From: DASSQJ01 sp963773655
GTDB taxonomy: Bacteria; Actinomycetota; Actinomycetes; Actinomycetales; Dermatophilaceae
Direction: 5' to 3'
Assembly (NCBI GenBank): GCA_963773655.1
Contig: CAVZBX010000005.1
Span: 678,659-742,658, forward strand
Length of the DNA: 64,000 nucleotides
Positions 43,120 to 53,852 of the stretch are shown here, piece by piece. Position 1 is the stretch's first letter; every line of letters begins with the position of its first letter. The position numbers and the translations under genes were made by a program. The notes under the pieces are model-generated. The model did not search any database and was not told the origin of the DNA. It worked only from the letters and a program-made list of their open reading frames with translations.

Positions 43120-43525
43120 TGGCGGGCTGCTGCCAGAGCTGGCGGGCGCCGACGCCGGCGAGGACGCCCCCGCCGAGGCACAGGACCAGGCCCGGCCCGG
43201 GCATCCAGCCGGCGAACCCGACGAGGCCGAACAGGTGCACGACCTGCCAGACCGGGAGGGCCACGCCCACCGCGGCGAGGATGAAGCCCTGGACCGCGGC
43301 CACCCGGCGCATCGGCACCATGGCGCCGGCGAGGCCCAGCATCGCGGCGTACGCCACCCACAGCCCGGCCCCCCGGTACCCGGCCACGTTGCCGACCTCG
43401 GTCATCAACCACGGCATGAAGCCGCCGACGAGCGCCATCAGCGAGGCCCACAGCAGCCGCTTGCGACCGGGCTCCATGCGGCGACGGACCCGGGGCGCGG
43501 CGGCGGTGGACGTGGTCTGGCTCAT
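43112..43525 (-). CDS. Four-helix membrane protein of unknown function
   Basis: 137 residues from the ATG at 43525. After a basic head (APRVRRRMEPGRKRLLWAS) there are four hydrophobic helices (ASLMALVGGFMPWLMTEV, LWVAYAAMLGLAGAMVPM, VAAVQGFILAAVGVALPVWQ, LVLCLGGGVLAGVGARQLW). No recognised family motif was found. Its stop lies within a tandem repeat. Confidence 0.75.
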   Translation of the reverse strand: MSQTTSTAAAPRVRRRMEPGRKRLLWASLMALVGGFMPWLMTEVGNVAGYRGAGLWVAYAAMLGLAGAMVPMRRVAAVQGFILAAVGVALPVWQVVHLFGLVGFAGWMPGPGLVLCLGGGVLAGVGARQLWQQPATA

Positions 43526-43811
43526 GCCCGGCGATGGTAGGCGGGCGCACAGGCTGCCGTCAGCCACCCCCGCCGGAACCTCCGGGCGAGCGGTCGGCAC
43601 GGCGCGACGAGCGGTCGCCCGTGACCGTCGCGAGTCCCTGACCTGCCGTTCGTCCCGCGAGGGCGCCCGTCGGGGGCATCGCACGACCGTTCGCAGGGCT
43701 GGTCCCGAAACCGGGCCCTCAGGGTCTTGGCACGCCCCCGTGCGACCGGTTTCATGTGCGGGCACACCGAGCCGGACAGGGGTTCGGGGATTCGCAAGGA
43801 GGCGAGGTCCG

Positions 43812-44086
<275 letters not shown>

Positions 44087-44090
<4 letters not shown>

Positions 44091-45790
44091 CCGAGATCCA
44101 GCTGTGGACCCTGATCTTCGCGGTCCTCACCTTCTCGCTGTACATCTTCGTCGCCTACCGCAGCCGGGTGTCCGACACCGCCGGCTTCTACGTCGCCGGC
44201 GGCGGCATCCCCGCACCGGCGAACGGTGCCGCGATCGCGGCCGACTGGATGAGCGCGGCCTCGTTCATCTCCCTCGCGGGCATCGTCGCCTTCGCCGGCA
44301 ACGGCTACGGCGGCTCCGTCTACCTCATGGGCTGGACGGGCGGCTACGTGCTCCTCGCCCTGCTGCTCGCGCCGTACCTGCGCAAGTTCGGCAAGTACAC
44401 CATCCCCGACTTCGTCGGCGACCGCTACAACGAGACGGGGCGCATGGTCGCCGTCGTCGCGGCGATCGTCATCTCCTTCGTCTACGTCGCCGGCCAGATG
44501 GCCGGTGTCGGCGTCGTCTTCACCCGCTTCCTCGGGGTGAGCACCACGTGGGGCGTCATCATCGGCATGGCGATCGTCTTCTTCTACGCCGTGCTCGGCG
44601 GCATGAAGGGCATCACCTGGACCCAGGTGACCCAGTACACGGTGCTCATCGTCGCCTACCTCATCCCGGCGGTCGCCGTGTCCGCCAAGGTCACCGGCGT
44701 CGCGCTCCCGCAGATCGGCTTCGGCTCGATCCTCGACGAGCTCAACGGCCTGCAGGCCGACCTCGGGCTCAACTCATACACCGAGGCGTTCACGCAGACC
44801 TCGATGGCGAACATGGTCCTCATCACGGCGGCGCTGATGTTCGGCACCGCCGGCCTGCCGCACGTCATCGTCCGCTTCTACACCGCCAAGTCGGTGCGTG
44901 CGGCCCGGTTCTCGGCCCTGTGGGCGCTGTTCTTCATCGCACTGCTCTACACGACCGCCCCGTCGGTCGCGGGGTTCACCAAGCTCAACATCATCAACGA
45001 GCTCGGCGGCACCAACGGCATCCCGCTCAGCGAGGCGCCGACCTGGTTCAACACGTGGGCCGACGTCGGCCTCATCACCCAGGCCGGTGAGGCGGCGGCA
45101 CCGATCTCCGCGCTGCCACCGGACGCCACCATCTCCTTCACCGACGTCGCGATCAACAACGACATCATCGTGCTGGCGAGCCCGGAGATCGGTGGCCTGC
45201 CCGCGCCGATCGTGGGCCTCGTGGCCGCCGGTGCGCTCGCCGCGGCGCTGTCGACCGCGTCGGGCCTGCTGCTCGTCATCTCGTCGTCGATCGCGAACGA
45301 CGTCTACTACAAGAAGATCAACCCGCAGGCCACCGAGGCGCGCCAGCTCCTCGTCGGCCGGATCGCGATGGCGTTCGCCATCCTCGTCGCCGGCTACCTC
45401 GGCATCAACCCTCCCGGGTTCGTCGCCCAGGTCGTGGCCCTCGCGTTCGGCCTGGCAGCAGCCAGCTTCTTCCCGGCCCTGGTGCTCGGCATCTTCTGGA
45501 AGGGCTGCACGGCCAAGGGTGCGATGTGGGGCATGATCGTCGGGCTCGTCACGACGCTCGCCTACATGATCTGGACGATCCCGATCTACGGCGGCTCCGA
45601 GGGGCTCTTCGGCATCCCGCCGACCGGCATCGGCACCATCGGCATGCTCATCAACTTCGCGGTGACGTTCCTCGTCTCGCAGGTGACCGAGAAGCCGTCG
45701 GCCGCGATGCAGGAGCTCGTCGAGGAGATCCGCTACCCCGGCCGCACCGAGCTGGTCGACGCGCACCTCCACGGCGAGGACCTGCACTGA
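44087..45790 (+). CDS. Sodium:solute symporter family permease (VC_2705-like, ActP-related)
   Basis: 567 residues, about 13 membrane helices. Recognisable are FYVAGGGIPAPANGAAIAAD, DWMSAASFISLAGIVAFAG, the sodium-site region LMFGTAGLPHVIVRFYTAKS and AALSTASGLLLVISSSIAND. This subfamily is paired with DUF4212 proteins and is linked to monocarboxylate uptake such as acetate; the actual substrate is inferred. An insertion of about 60 residues after helix 8 (NELGGTNGIPLSEAPTWFNT) is typical of the group. It ends in a strong terminator. Confidence 0.93.
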
Positions 45791-45811
45791 CCGACACAGC
45801 ACCCCCCGGAC

Positions 45812-45850
45812 CCAGTGGGCCGGCGACCGGACAGGTCGCCGGCCCACTGG
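45812..45850. terminator. Terminator between the symporter and the carboxylase
   Basis: A perfect 16-bp stem (45812-45827 with 45835-45850) with a 7-base loop lies 22 bases after the symporter stop and 79 bases from the carboxylase stop on the other strand. It can serve both convergent units. Confidence 0.75.
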
Positions 45851-45929
45851 CCGTCCATCCCCGCGGACGTGGCTGACGATCGTCGGCCAGCCGCCGATCA
45901 TCACCCACGTTGCGGGCTTCCGACGAGGG

Positions 45930-48900
45930 TCAGCCGCGCTCGAGGTCGCGCTCGAGGGCCTGGACGATCCGTGGCCGGAGCTCGGCGGCCGGGATGACGG
46001 CGTCGACGGACCCGACGCGGACCGCGCGGTGGATGTCGTGCGCCCGGTCGAACTCGGCGGCCACGGCACCGAGGGTCTCGGCCCGCACCGCCGCCCGCAC
46101 CTGCGCGAGCTCGGCACCGAGCACCGCACGCTCGGACACGCCGGCCTCGGCGATCCGGGCCTCGAGCTCGGCCACCCGCGGGTCGGCCGCCGTCCGGGCG
46201 TCGACGTCGCGGGCGAAGACGACCGCCGCCGCGGGTGCCCCGCCGATGACCGACGCGTAGGAGCCCTCGACCGCGAGCACCGTCATCCGCGGGTTGAGCG
46301 CCTTGGAGAACACGACGAACGCGCCGCCGTGGTAGCGGGAGACGACGACGAAGACGATCGGGCCCTCGAAGTTCACCACCGCCCGCCCGATCTCGGCGCC
46401 GTACTCGAGCTGGAGGCCCCGCATCGACTCCGGCGACCCGTCGAAGCCGGAGAGGTTGGCGAGGACGACGAGCGGGCGGTTGCCGCTCGCCGCGTTGACG
46501 GCGCGGGCCGTCTTCTTCGACGAGCGGGGGAACAGCGTGCCGGCGGTGTAGGTGTCGGGGCCGTCGGTGGGCGGGAAGCCGCGCCGCGGCACCGAGCGCG
46601 ACTCGATACCGAGCAGGCACACCGAGATGCCGCCGATCCGGGCGTCGAGGACGACCGCGGTCTCGGCGTCGGCCATCCCCGCCCAGCGCTCGAGCGTCGG
46701 GTGGTCCTGGTCGGCGACGGCCCGCATCAGCGTGCGGATGTCGAAGGCCCGCTTGCGGTCGGGGTTGGTGGCCGGGGAGAAGATCTCGCCGATCGTCGTG
46801 AAGTCGCTGCCCGGGACGGCGTGCGGCGCGGTGGTGACGTCGCGGTCGACGGGGTCGGAGGTCTCGACCCGTCGCGGCCCGGCGCCCTCCGGTGACCACG
46901 TGGCGTCGTAGTGGGCGAGCAGGATGCCGTAGGCGTCGGCCAGGTCCTTGGCCCAGTACTGCGCCTGGCCGTTCGGCCCCATGACCCGGTCGTACCCGCC
47001 GATGCCGTGGTTGTCCTCGGCGCTCACCCCGCCGGAGAAGTCCAGGGACTGCTTTCCGGTGAGCACCATCGCCGAGTCGGGCGTCATGACGAGGATGCCG
47101 CGGGTGTGCATGAGCATCGTCGCCTCGGCGTTCCAGTAGGGCTGGGCGCCGACGTTGATGCCGGCGACGACGACGTTGACCTCGCCACCGGCCTGGGTGA
47201 ACTCGACGATCCGCTTGAGCGCACGGGCGACCCAGTCCATGTTCTCGGTGCCGGAGTCCATCGAGATGCGTGCGCCCGCCGACAGCGCGTACCACTCCAC
47301 GGGCAGGCCCCGCTCCTCGGCGAGGTCGAGGGCGGCGATGATGCGCCGGCACTCCGGCTCGGCGACCGCACCGAGCGAGCGCAGGGGGTCCCCGGCGAGG
47401 AGCACCCGGGTGACGCCCTCGGGGTGCGCGGGGGTCGGCGTGGTGACGACACCGCAGATGAGCCCGGCGCCGTTCTCGCCGTACGGGCGGTCGACCGGGA
47501 CCAGCCGGCCGGACTCGTCGAGGTCGTACTCGGTCGCCTCACCGCCGCTGCCCGCGACCATCGAGACCAGCTCGTAGGGGTAGACCAGGCCGCGGCGACG
47601 GGCGCGCACCACCTTCTCGGCGTAGGCGTCCAGCGGCGCCACCGGCGCCGTGGGCGGGGGCTCGACGGCGTACGTGACCCCCGAACCCGGCTGGTAGGTG
47701 AAGCGGGCGCAGATCGGCAGGGCGTGGCCGCGTTCACCGGCGATCGAGCCCTCGACCCGCACCTCCTCGATGCCCGCCCCCGCGGTCATCGGTGCCACCT
47801 TGTCCTGGAGGGCGGTCAGCTGGTCCAGGTCGGCCTGGACCGGCGGCCAGATGTGCAGCCAGACGTGGTTCATGTCGAGCCGCGCGCCGGTGCCGTGCGA
47901 GCTGCGGGCCCGCCGGACCGCCTCGAGGCAGTTGGCCAGGGCGCGCTCCACGTGGGGAAGGGCCGTGACCCGCCCCTCGTCGTCGCGGACGACCGCGAGC
48001 TGGCGCACCTGGGCGGTGGCGACCAGCCGCTGGTCGCTGGGGTTCTCGCGCGACACCGCGTGCAGCAGCATGACGTCGGCAGGGGCGTCGAGCCGGGTGA
48101 GGTCGAAGTCGCGCAGCCGCCACAGGTTGAGCCGGCGCCCGACCATCGGGTGCACGTCGCGCACCGGACGGTCCTCGGCCATCGAGCCGTCGGGCTGGGG
48201 GCGGAAGGTGAAGTAGCCGACCTCGCGCTCGCCGTCTCCGGGCACGGTGGCCACCGCGACCCGGCGGCACTCGTGCGCGAACGGCATCGCGGCGAGCCGC
48301 TCGGCGAGCAGTGCCGACGCCTCGTCGCCGTCCTCCGGTGCGTCGCCCCACACGACGTAGAGGTCGACCACGGGCTGGAAGCCGTCGGGCCGGTCGGCCA
48401 CGCACCGGGCCAGGGTGGCGGCGAGGTCGCTGCCGGGCACGAGCTCGGCCATCGTCCCCGCCGTCGACACCAGGTGCGAGTCGCGGTCGTCGAGGCGGTA
48501 GTCCGCGACGGCGACGGCCCGGCCCCCGACGGCCTCCTCGCGCAGCCCGTGGAGCTCGTGGCCGCGGTAGTGGCGCTTGACCAGCACCTCGAGCATCGGC
48601 TCGTGCTCGCGGACGCCGCCGCGCAGCCGGGCCGCGAGGACGTGCACGATCCGTTCCGGGATGGCGGCGAGCGCGTCGACGCGGCGGGTGCGCTCCTCCC
48701 CCGGCGGCAGCGCGTCGATCCGCTCGAGCTCGGTGCCCACCGAGCCGAGGACCGAGGCGCGGTCGGCGTCGACGAGCGGCTGGTCGAACCAGCGGAAGCG
48801 CACGCTGCGGGCGAGGTCACCGAGCGCGGGGAAGCGCAGCTGGGTGGCGGCGACCAGCCGGTCGAGCAGGTCGCGGGCGGCGGCGTCGGCGGGGGGCTCC

Positions 48901-51443
48901 GGGACCGGCTCGACGAGCCAGCGGCGCAGGATGGCGGTGGCCATCGCCACCTCCGGCGCCGAGCGCTGCTGGGCCAGGAAGATCCGGAACACGGCCGCCT
49001 CCAGCTCGGGGGCGCGCTCGGTGCCGGTGACGCCGTAGTGCTCGAGCACCCGCTCGAGCCGCCCGACGAAGTCGGCCGGGAGACCGCCGCGCTCGGGATC
49101 CAGGGTCTGGAGGAAGGTGCGGAAGTGCTCGCGGGGGCTGTGCACCCGGTTCTCGACGTGGGCCTCCTGGCCCATCGGCCGGTTGCGGCTCAGCTCGGCG
49201 AAGTCGCCGAAGGTCGCGAGCAGCGGGATCTCGTCGCAGACCAGGGAGGCCCCGAGGCCGGCGAGCTCGTCGCGCGCGGCGAGGTAGCGGGCGAGGGTGC
49301 GCTGCTCGTGGTCGTGCGGCAGGTCGTAGCCGAGCAGCATCGCCGACAGCTCGGCGCGGCCGCGCTCGGCGCGGTCGGAGGGGTCGCCGTCGGGCTCGGC
49401 GGCCGGGAGGTCGAGGTCGGGGGCGTCGGCGGCCTCGCCCACCGCCTCCTCGGCCTCCCCGGTCGGCTCGAGCCGGACCAGGGCGGCACCGGTCTCGACC
49501 TGGCTGCCGGTCGACACCACCAGCTCCTTGACCCGGGCCGGGAACGGCGCGGGGAGCACGGTCTCCATCTTCATCGACTCGAGGACGAGCACCGGAGCCC
49601 CGGCGGCGATCTCCTCCCCCACACCGACCGGGGTGGCGACGACCAGTGCCGGTGCCGGCGAACGCAGCACGCCGCCCTCGTCGCGGGTGACGCGGTGCGC
49701 GACCCCGTCGACCTCGACCAGCTGGACCGGCCCGTGGGTGGCCGTGACGACGCGGTGGCTGCGGCCGCCGATCCGGACCCGGCCGGCGAACGGACCCACC
49801 CGCTCGACCTCGGCCTCCACCGACTGGGGCGACCCCGAGGGGCCGGCCACGTCGACGCGGAACCGCGCCGGTGCGGTGCGCAGCACCGTGACCTTGTACG
49901 CGACGCCCCGCAGCTTGAGCTCGGTGGCCCGGCCGACGTCGTGCTGCACCTGGGGCCGACCGCCGCGGGCGGTCTCGAGCAGCCGGATGCGTTCGATCGC
50001 CTCGGCCTCGAGGTAGGCCTCGATGCCGGCGACGACGAGGGCGGCGCCGGAGTGCGCGTGGGCGACGAGCCGCCCCTGCGCCCGCACCCGGTCGATCCAC
50101 CCGGTGTCGGCCGAGCCGTCGACCACCTCGGGCTGCTCGAGCAGGTCGAGGATGAAGGACTTGTTCGTGGCCCCGCCCTCGATGACCACCGTCGTCTCGC
50201 GCATCGCCCGCCGCAGCCGCGCCAGCGCCTCGTCGCGGTCGGCTCCGTACGCGATGACCTTGGCGATCATCGAGTCGAAGTCGGCGGGGATGGTGTCGCC
50301 CTCGGCCACTCCCGTGTCGACCCGGATGCCCGGCCCGGACGGCAGCTCGAGGTGGACGATGCGGCCCGGGGCCGGGGCGAAGTCGCGGTCGGGGTCCTCG
50401 GCGTTGAGGCGGGCCTCCACGGCGTGGCCGAGCTCCTCCGGGCGCTCGCCCTCGAGCCGGCCGCCGGCGGCGACGTGCAGCTGGAGGCGCACGAGGTCGG
50501 TGCGGGTGACGACCTCGGTGATCGGGTGCTCGACCTGCAGGCGGGTGTTGACCTCGAGGAAGGCGAAGAACCGCTCCCCGGGGTGGTAGAGGAACTCGAC
50601 GGTGCCGGCGCCGGCGTAGCCGACGGCGAGCGCCAGCCGCTCGGCCGAGGCCTTGAGCTCGGCGACCTGCGGGGGGTCGAGCACCGGCGACGCCGACTCC
50701 TCGATGACCTTCTGGTTGCGGCGCTGCACCGAGCAGTCACGGACCCCGACCGCCCACGCGGTGCCCTGGCCGTCCGCGATGACCTGGACCTCGACGTGGC
50801 GGGCGCCGGTGACCAGCTTCTCGAGGAACACCACACCGGAGCCGAAGGCACGCTCGGCCTCCTCCCGCGTGCGCTGGTACGCGTCGTCGAGGTCGGCGTC
50901 CGAGGTGACCTTGCGGATGCCGCGGCCGCCGCCCCCGGCCGTGGCCTTGAGCATGAGCGGGTACCCGATGCGCGCCGCGGCCTCCTTGGCCTCCTCGAGG
51001 GTCTGGACCTCGCCGCCGCTCCACGGGGCGACCGGGACGCCGACCTCCTCGGCGAGGAGCTTGGAGCCGATCTTGTCACCGAGCCGGCGCATCGCCTCCG
51101 GGCTCGGTCCGACGAAGGTGACGCCGATCCGGCGGCACAGCTCCGCGAAGGCCGGGTCCTCGGCGACGAAGCCCCAGCCGACCCACACCGCGTCCGCCCG
51201 GGTGCGCCGGAGCGCACGCTCGAGCTTGGCAAGGTCGAGGTAGGGGCGTTCCGACGCGGGCCCGAGGTCGTGGGCGTCGTCGGCCTCCCGGACGAACATG
51301 GCGGTGCGCTCGGCCTCGGTGTGGAGCGCGATGACCTGCACGCGGTGCCCGTGGGGGCCGGCCGCGGCGTTGAGGTCGCGGACGGCGTGGACGAGCCGCA
51401 TCGCGGCCTCACCCCGGTTGACGACGGCGATCCGCGAGAACAT
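45930..51443 (-). CDS. Single-chain multidomain acyl-CoA carboxylase
   Basis: 1837 residues from the ATG at 51443. Biotin carboxylase occupies about 1-450 (FSRIAVVNRGEAAMRLVHAV, ATP-grasp loop ATAGGGGRGIRKV, FLEVNTRLQVEHPITE). The biotin carboxyl carrier segment is VLVLESMKMETVLPAPF with biotinylated Lys625. A long central region of about 600 residues follows, and the carboxyltransferase occupies roughly the last 500 (GENGAGLICGVVTTPTP, VVVAGINVGAQPYWNAEATM, KTARAVNAASGNRPLVVLAN). The order BC, BCCP, central, CT in one chain matches eukaryotic acetyl-CoA carboxylase; most bacteria use separate subunits. Related actinobacterial proteins carboxylate acyl-CoAs of various lengths, so the substrate is open. 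Confidence 0.93.
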   Translation of the reverse strand: MFSRIAVVNRGEAAMRLVHAVRDLNAAAGPHGHRVQVIALHTEAERTAMFVREADDAHDLGPASERPYLDLAKLERALRRTRADAVWVGWGFVAEDPAFAELCRRIGVTFVGPSPEAMRRLGDKIGSKLLAEEVGVPVAPWSGGEVQTLEEAKEAAARIGYPLMLKATAGGGGRGIRKVTSDADLDDAYQRTREEAERAFGSGVVFLEKLVTGARHVEVQVIADGQGTAWAVGVRDCSVQRRNQKVIEESASPVLDPPQVAELKASAERLALAVGYAGAGTVEFLYHPGERFFAFLEVNTRLQVEHPITEVVTRTDLVRLQLHVAAGGRLEGERPEELGHAVEARLNAEDPDRDFAPAPGRIVHLELPSGPGIRVDTGVAEGDTIPADFDSMIAKVIAYGADRDEALARLRRAMRETTVVIEGGATNKSFILDLLEQPEVVDGSADTGWIDRVRAQGRLVAHAHSGAALVVAGIEAYLEAEAIERIRLLETARGGRPQVQHDVGRATELKLRGVAYKVTVLRTAPARFRVDVAGPSGSPQSVEAEVERVGPFAGRVRIGGRSHRVVTATHGPVQLVEVDGVAHRVTRDEGGVLRSPAPALVVATPVGVGEEIAAGAPVLVLESMKMETVLPAPFPARVKELVVSTGSQVETGAALVRLEPTGEAEEAVGEAADAPDLDLPAAEPDGDPSDRAERGRAELSAMLLGYDLPHDHEQRTLARYLAARDELAGLGASLVCDEIPLLATFGDFAELSRNRPMGQEAHVENRVHSPREHFRTFLQTLDPERGGLPADFVGRLERVLEHYGVTGTERAPELEAAVFRIFLAQQRSAPEVAMATAILRRWLVEPVPEPPADAAARDLLDRLVAATQLRFPALGDLARSVRFRWFDQPLVDADRASVLGSVGTELERIDALPPGEERTRRVDALAAIPERIVHVLAARLRGGVREHEPMLEVLVKRHYRGHELHGLREEAVGGRAVAVADYRLDDRDSHLVSTAGTMAELVPGSDLAATLARCVADRPDGFQPVVDLYVVWGDAPEDGDEASALLAERLAAMPFAHECRRVAVATVPGDGEREVGYFTFRPQPDGSMAEDRPVRDVHPMVGRRLNLWRLRDFDLTRLDAPADVMLLHAVSRENPSDQRLVATAQVRQLAVVRDDEGRVTALPHVERALANCLEAVRRARSSHGTGARLDMNHVWLHIWPPVQADLDQLTALQDKVAPMTAGAGIEEVRVEGSIAGERGHALPICARFTYQPGSGVTYAVEPPPTAPVAPLDAYAEKVVRARRRGLVYPYELVSMVAGSGGEATEYDLDESGRLVPVDRPYGENGAGLICGVVTTPTPAHPEGVTRVLLAGDPLRSLGAVAEPECRRIIAALDLAEERGLPVEWYALSAGARISMDSGTENMDWVARALKRIVEFTQAGGEVNVVVAGINVGAQPYWNAEATMLMHTRGILVMTPDSAMVLTGKQSLDFSGGVSAEDNHGIGGYDRVMGPNGQAQYWAKDLADAYGILLAHYDATWSPEGAGPRRVETSDPVDRDVTTAPHAVPGSDFTTIGEIFSPATNPDRKRAFDIRTLMRAVADQDHPTLERWAGMADAETAVVLDARIGGISVCLLGIESRSVPRRGFPPTDGPDTYTAGTLFPRSSKKTARAVNAASGNRPLVVLANLSGFDGSPESMRGLQLEYGAEIGRAVVNFEGPIVFVVVSRYHGGAFVVFSKALNPRMTVLAVEGSYASVIGGAPAAAVVFARDVDARTAADPRVAELEARIAEAGVSERAVLGAELAQVRAAVRAETLGAVAAEFDRAHDIHRAVRVGSVDAVIPAAELRPRIVQALERDLERG

Positions 51444-51523
51444 GCGGCTGAGCCTGCCACCGACTCTCGGTGACTCGCGAGTAATGCGCGGCCCTCGGCG
51501 GGGACGGTGCCATCCTTGGTCCC

Positions 51524-52438
51524 GTGCGCGGACGCCGGGTGGACGACCTGATCGCCCGGACACGGGCCCACGTCGACGACCTGCTCGAGCGAGCCGACCG
51601 GCGCCCCGTCCTCGGCGTCACCCTCCGGTGCGTGCGCGACCTCGTCAGCGTCGACGTCCGTGACCGCATCTTCGGACTGGCCGGCCAGTCGTTCCTCGCC
51701 TTCGTCCCCCTGCTGATCATCGTGTCCTCGGTCCTCACCGTCGACGGACAGCGCGGCATGGCCGGGCTGATCAACTCCCGGCTCCAGCTGGACGCCCAGA
51801 CGGCGAGCGTGGTGAACGTGCTCTTCTCCAGCCCGTCGACGCTCTCACAGACCACGTCGGTCCTCAGCGTCCTCATCCTGCTGCTCTCGGTGAACAGCTA
51901 CACCCGCACCATGCGTCGGAGCATCGAACGACCGTGGATGCTGCCGAGGTACGGGTGGCGCGCCCAGGTGCACGGACTCGCGGCCGTGGGACTGTTCATC
52001 GTCATGCTCTTCTCCCTCGCCCTCGTGGCCACGGCCTGGCGCGGCGGGCCGACGGTCACCGCCGTCCCGGAGGCGATCGTCCAGACCCTGATGGCGGTGG
52101 CCTTCTGGTGGGCCATCACCTTCCTCCTCGCCGCCCGCCGCATCCGGTGGCTGCACCTCCTCCCGGGCGCGGTGGCGGGTGGGGTGGCGCAGGCGGCTGC
52201 CGGGGCGTGGACCGTCATCTTCCTGCCCGAGATCCTCGAGAAGGACGCCGCCCGCTACGGCGTCATCGGCGTCTCCCTGGGCATCGTCACGTGGTTGCTC
52301 GCCCTCAGCGGGATCACCGTCGGCGTGGGCATCGTCGGCGCCCAGATCGCCCGGGCGGCGGGATGGCTCACCGAACCGGTCGCCTCCCCGGCACCGTCCT
52401 CCTCCCCGGCGCCGGTCAGTCCTCCCGCGGAGCCGTGA
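51524..52438 (+). CDS. YihY/BrkB-family membrane protein
   Basis: 304 residues from a GTG at 51524. Residues 50-290 hold about six helices with the family pattern DRIFGLAGQSFLAFVPLLII, SYTRTMRRSIERPW and ARYGVIGVSLGIVTWLLALS. Family members were once called ribonuclease BN in error; they are integral membrane proteins without an agreed function. It starts 80 bases from the divergent carboxylase gene and its 3' end overlaps the convergent AI-2E gene by 23 bases. Confidence 0.88.
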   Translation: MRGRRVDDLIARTRAHVDDLLERADRRPVLGVTLRCVRDLVSVDVRDRIFGLAGQSFLAFVPLLIIVSSVLTVDGQRGMAGLINSRLQLDAQTASVVNVLFSSPSTLSQTTSVLSVLILLLSVNSYTRTMRRSIERPWMLPRYGWRAQVHGLAAVGLFIVMLFSLALVATAWRGGPTVTAVPEAIVQTLMAVAFWWAITFLLAARRIRWLHLLPGAVAGGVAQAAAGAWTVIFLPEILEKDAARYGVIGVSLGIVTWLLALSGITVGVGIVGAQIARAAGWLTEPVASPAPSSSPAPVSPPAEP

Positions 52439-53705
52439 CCTCCCGCCGGTGCACCTGCGCTCCCGCCGGCTCGTCGGGTGCGGCGGACCCGGTGGTGGCC
52501 TCGCGGGGGCCGTGGTCGGGCCGGGGTTCGTCCACCTCTCGGGCGGCGACCGTGACCGGCTCCGCGGTGTCACGCCCCTCGCCGCGCTCGCTCCGCGGGG
52601 CGACGAGCACGGCCACCCGCTCCTCGGTGGTGGCGCTCAGCTCGTACCGGCGCTTGTAGATCTCCAGCATCGCCATCACGGTGGCCGCCACCGGCACGCC
52701 GAGCAGGGCACCGGACAGCCCGAAGAGCTGGGCACCCAGGAGCGCGGACCCGAAGGACACCGCGGGGTGGAGGTCGACCGCCCGTGCGGAGATGCGCGGC
52801 TCGATGGTGAGGTTCTCGACCTGCTGGTAGGCGATGCCCCAGATGAGGACGTAGACCCCGAGCATCGGGTTGTCGGAGGTCAGGCCCACGAGCACCGGGA
52901 GCGCGATCGAGATGTAGGTGCCGATGTTGGGGATGAACTGGGCGACCAGCCCGGTCCACAGGGCGAGCGGCAGCCAGTACGGGAGGCCGATGAGCGCGAA
53001 GACGATGCCGCTGCAGACCGAGTTGATCGACGCCAGGACGATGCGCGCGGCGATGTAGCCACCCACCTTGATCTTCGTCAGGTCCCAGGCGGCGAGGAAC
53101 GGCACCTGCATCCCCGGGTTCATCCGGCGCGCCAGCCACGTGCGCAGGCTGGGCATCCCCGCCGAGATGTAGAAGACGAAGAAGAGCATCACGAACACCC
53201 CGAAGGCGCTGGAGACCAGGCCCACGACGAGACCGACGAGGTAGAGCGCGACGTCCTGCGCGTACCCGGCGAGGTCGCCGGTGGAGATGCCCACCTCGTC
53301 GAGCAGGTTCTCGAAGGTGAAGTTGGAGCCGGTCACCCGGTTGAACCACGCGAGGGCGTCCGCCGCCACGTCCGGCAGGGCCTGCGCGAACTCGACGAGC
53401 TGGTTGACGAAGAGGGCCCCGAACGCGGCGACGAACCCGAGGAGGGCCAGTCCCGCGACGATCATCACGACGCCGGTGGCCAGGCCCCGCCTCATCCGGG
53501 TCGCCAGCTTGGCGACGGCCGGCTCCATCGCCAGGGCGATGAACCACGCCATGACCACGTAGTAGACGGTGCTCGCGCCCCTCCACACGACGAACGCGAC
53601 GAACGCCGTGAGGCCGAGCACCAGGACGACGAGCCAGGTGCGTTTCCACAACGGCCGATCCCTCACGGCGACGCCGGGTGCTGACGCGCTGATGCTGGCC
53701 TCCAT
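52416..53705 (-). CDS. AI-2E family transporter (second copy)
   Basis: 429 residues from the ATG at 53705. Eight membrane helices with GLVAQFIPNIGTYISIALPV, YQQVENLTIEPRISARAVDL and FGLSGALLGVPVAATVMAML follow the family layout. An acidic C-terminal tail of about 60 residues (EERVAVLVAPRSERGEG onward) is extra compared with E. coli TqsA. It differs clearly from the copy at 4135-5316, which has its extension at the N-terminus. Substrate unknown. Confidence 0.9.
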   Translation of the reverse strand: MEASISASAPGVAVRDRPLWKRTWLVVLVLGLTAFVAFVVWRGASTVYYVVMAWFIALAMEPAVAKLATRMRRGLATGVVMIVAGLALLGFVAAFGALFVNQLVEFAQALPDVAADALAWFNRVTGSNFTFENLLDEVGISTGDLAGYAQDVALYLVGLVVGLVSSAFGVFVMLFFVFYISAGMPSLRTWLARRMNPGMQVPFLAAWDLTKIKVGGYIAARIVLASINSVCSGIVFALIGLPYWLPLALWTGLVAQFIPNIGTYISIALPVLVGLTSDNPMLGVYVLIWGIAYQQVENLTIEPRISARAVDLHPAVSFGSALLGAQLFGLSGALLGVPVAATVMAMLEIYKRRYELSATTEERVAVLVAPRSERGEGRDTAEPVTVAAREVDEPRPDHGPREATTGSAAPDEPAGAQVHRREVTAPRED

Positions 53706-53725
53706 GGCCGACAATCTAGGGCCGG

Positions 53726-53754
53726 TGGTCAAGCCCGCGCTCGACCGGGATACT
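53726..53754 (+). promoter_or_regulatory. Candidate promoter of the urate-degradation operon
   Basis: TGGTCA (53726-53731) and GATACT (53749-53754) are separated by 17 bases, about 100 bases ahead of malate synthase. The region is shared with the divergent AI-2E gene. No clear operator for a known urate regulator was identified. Confidence 0.45.
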
Positions 53755-53852
53755 GACAGCCCCACGACCGGAGGCAGGACCAGCAGCCACCCCACCACCT
53801 CGAGCCCCCGACCGGCGTGCCGGCCGGCCGGGCGCAGCGAAGGCAGGCCGCC

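Noticed and set aside
46911..51473. Plus-strand open frame of 1520 codons opposite the carboxylase
   Set aside because: Antisense to a clear multidomain enzyme; no start context and Val/Leu/Asp/Gly-rich junk composition.
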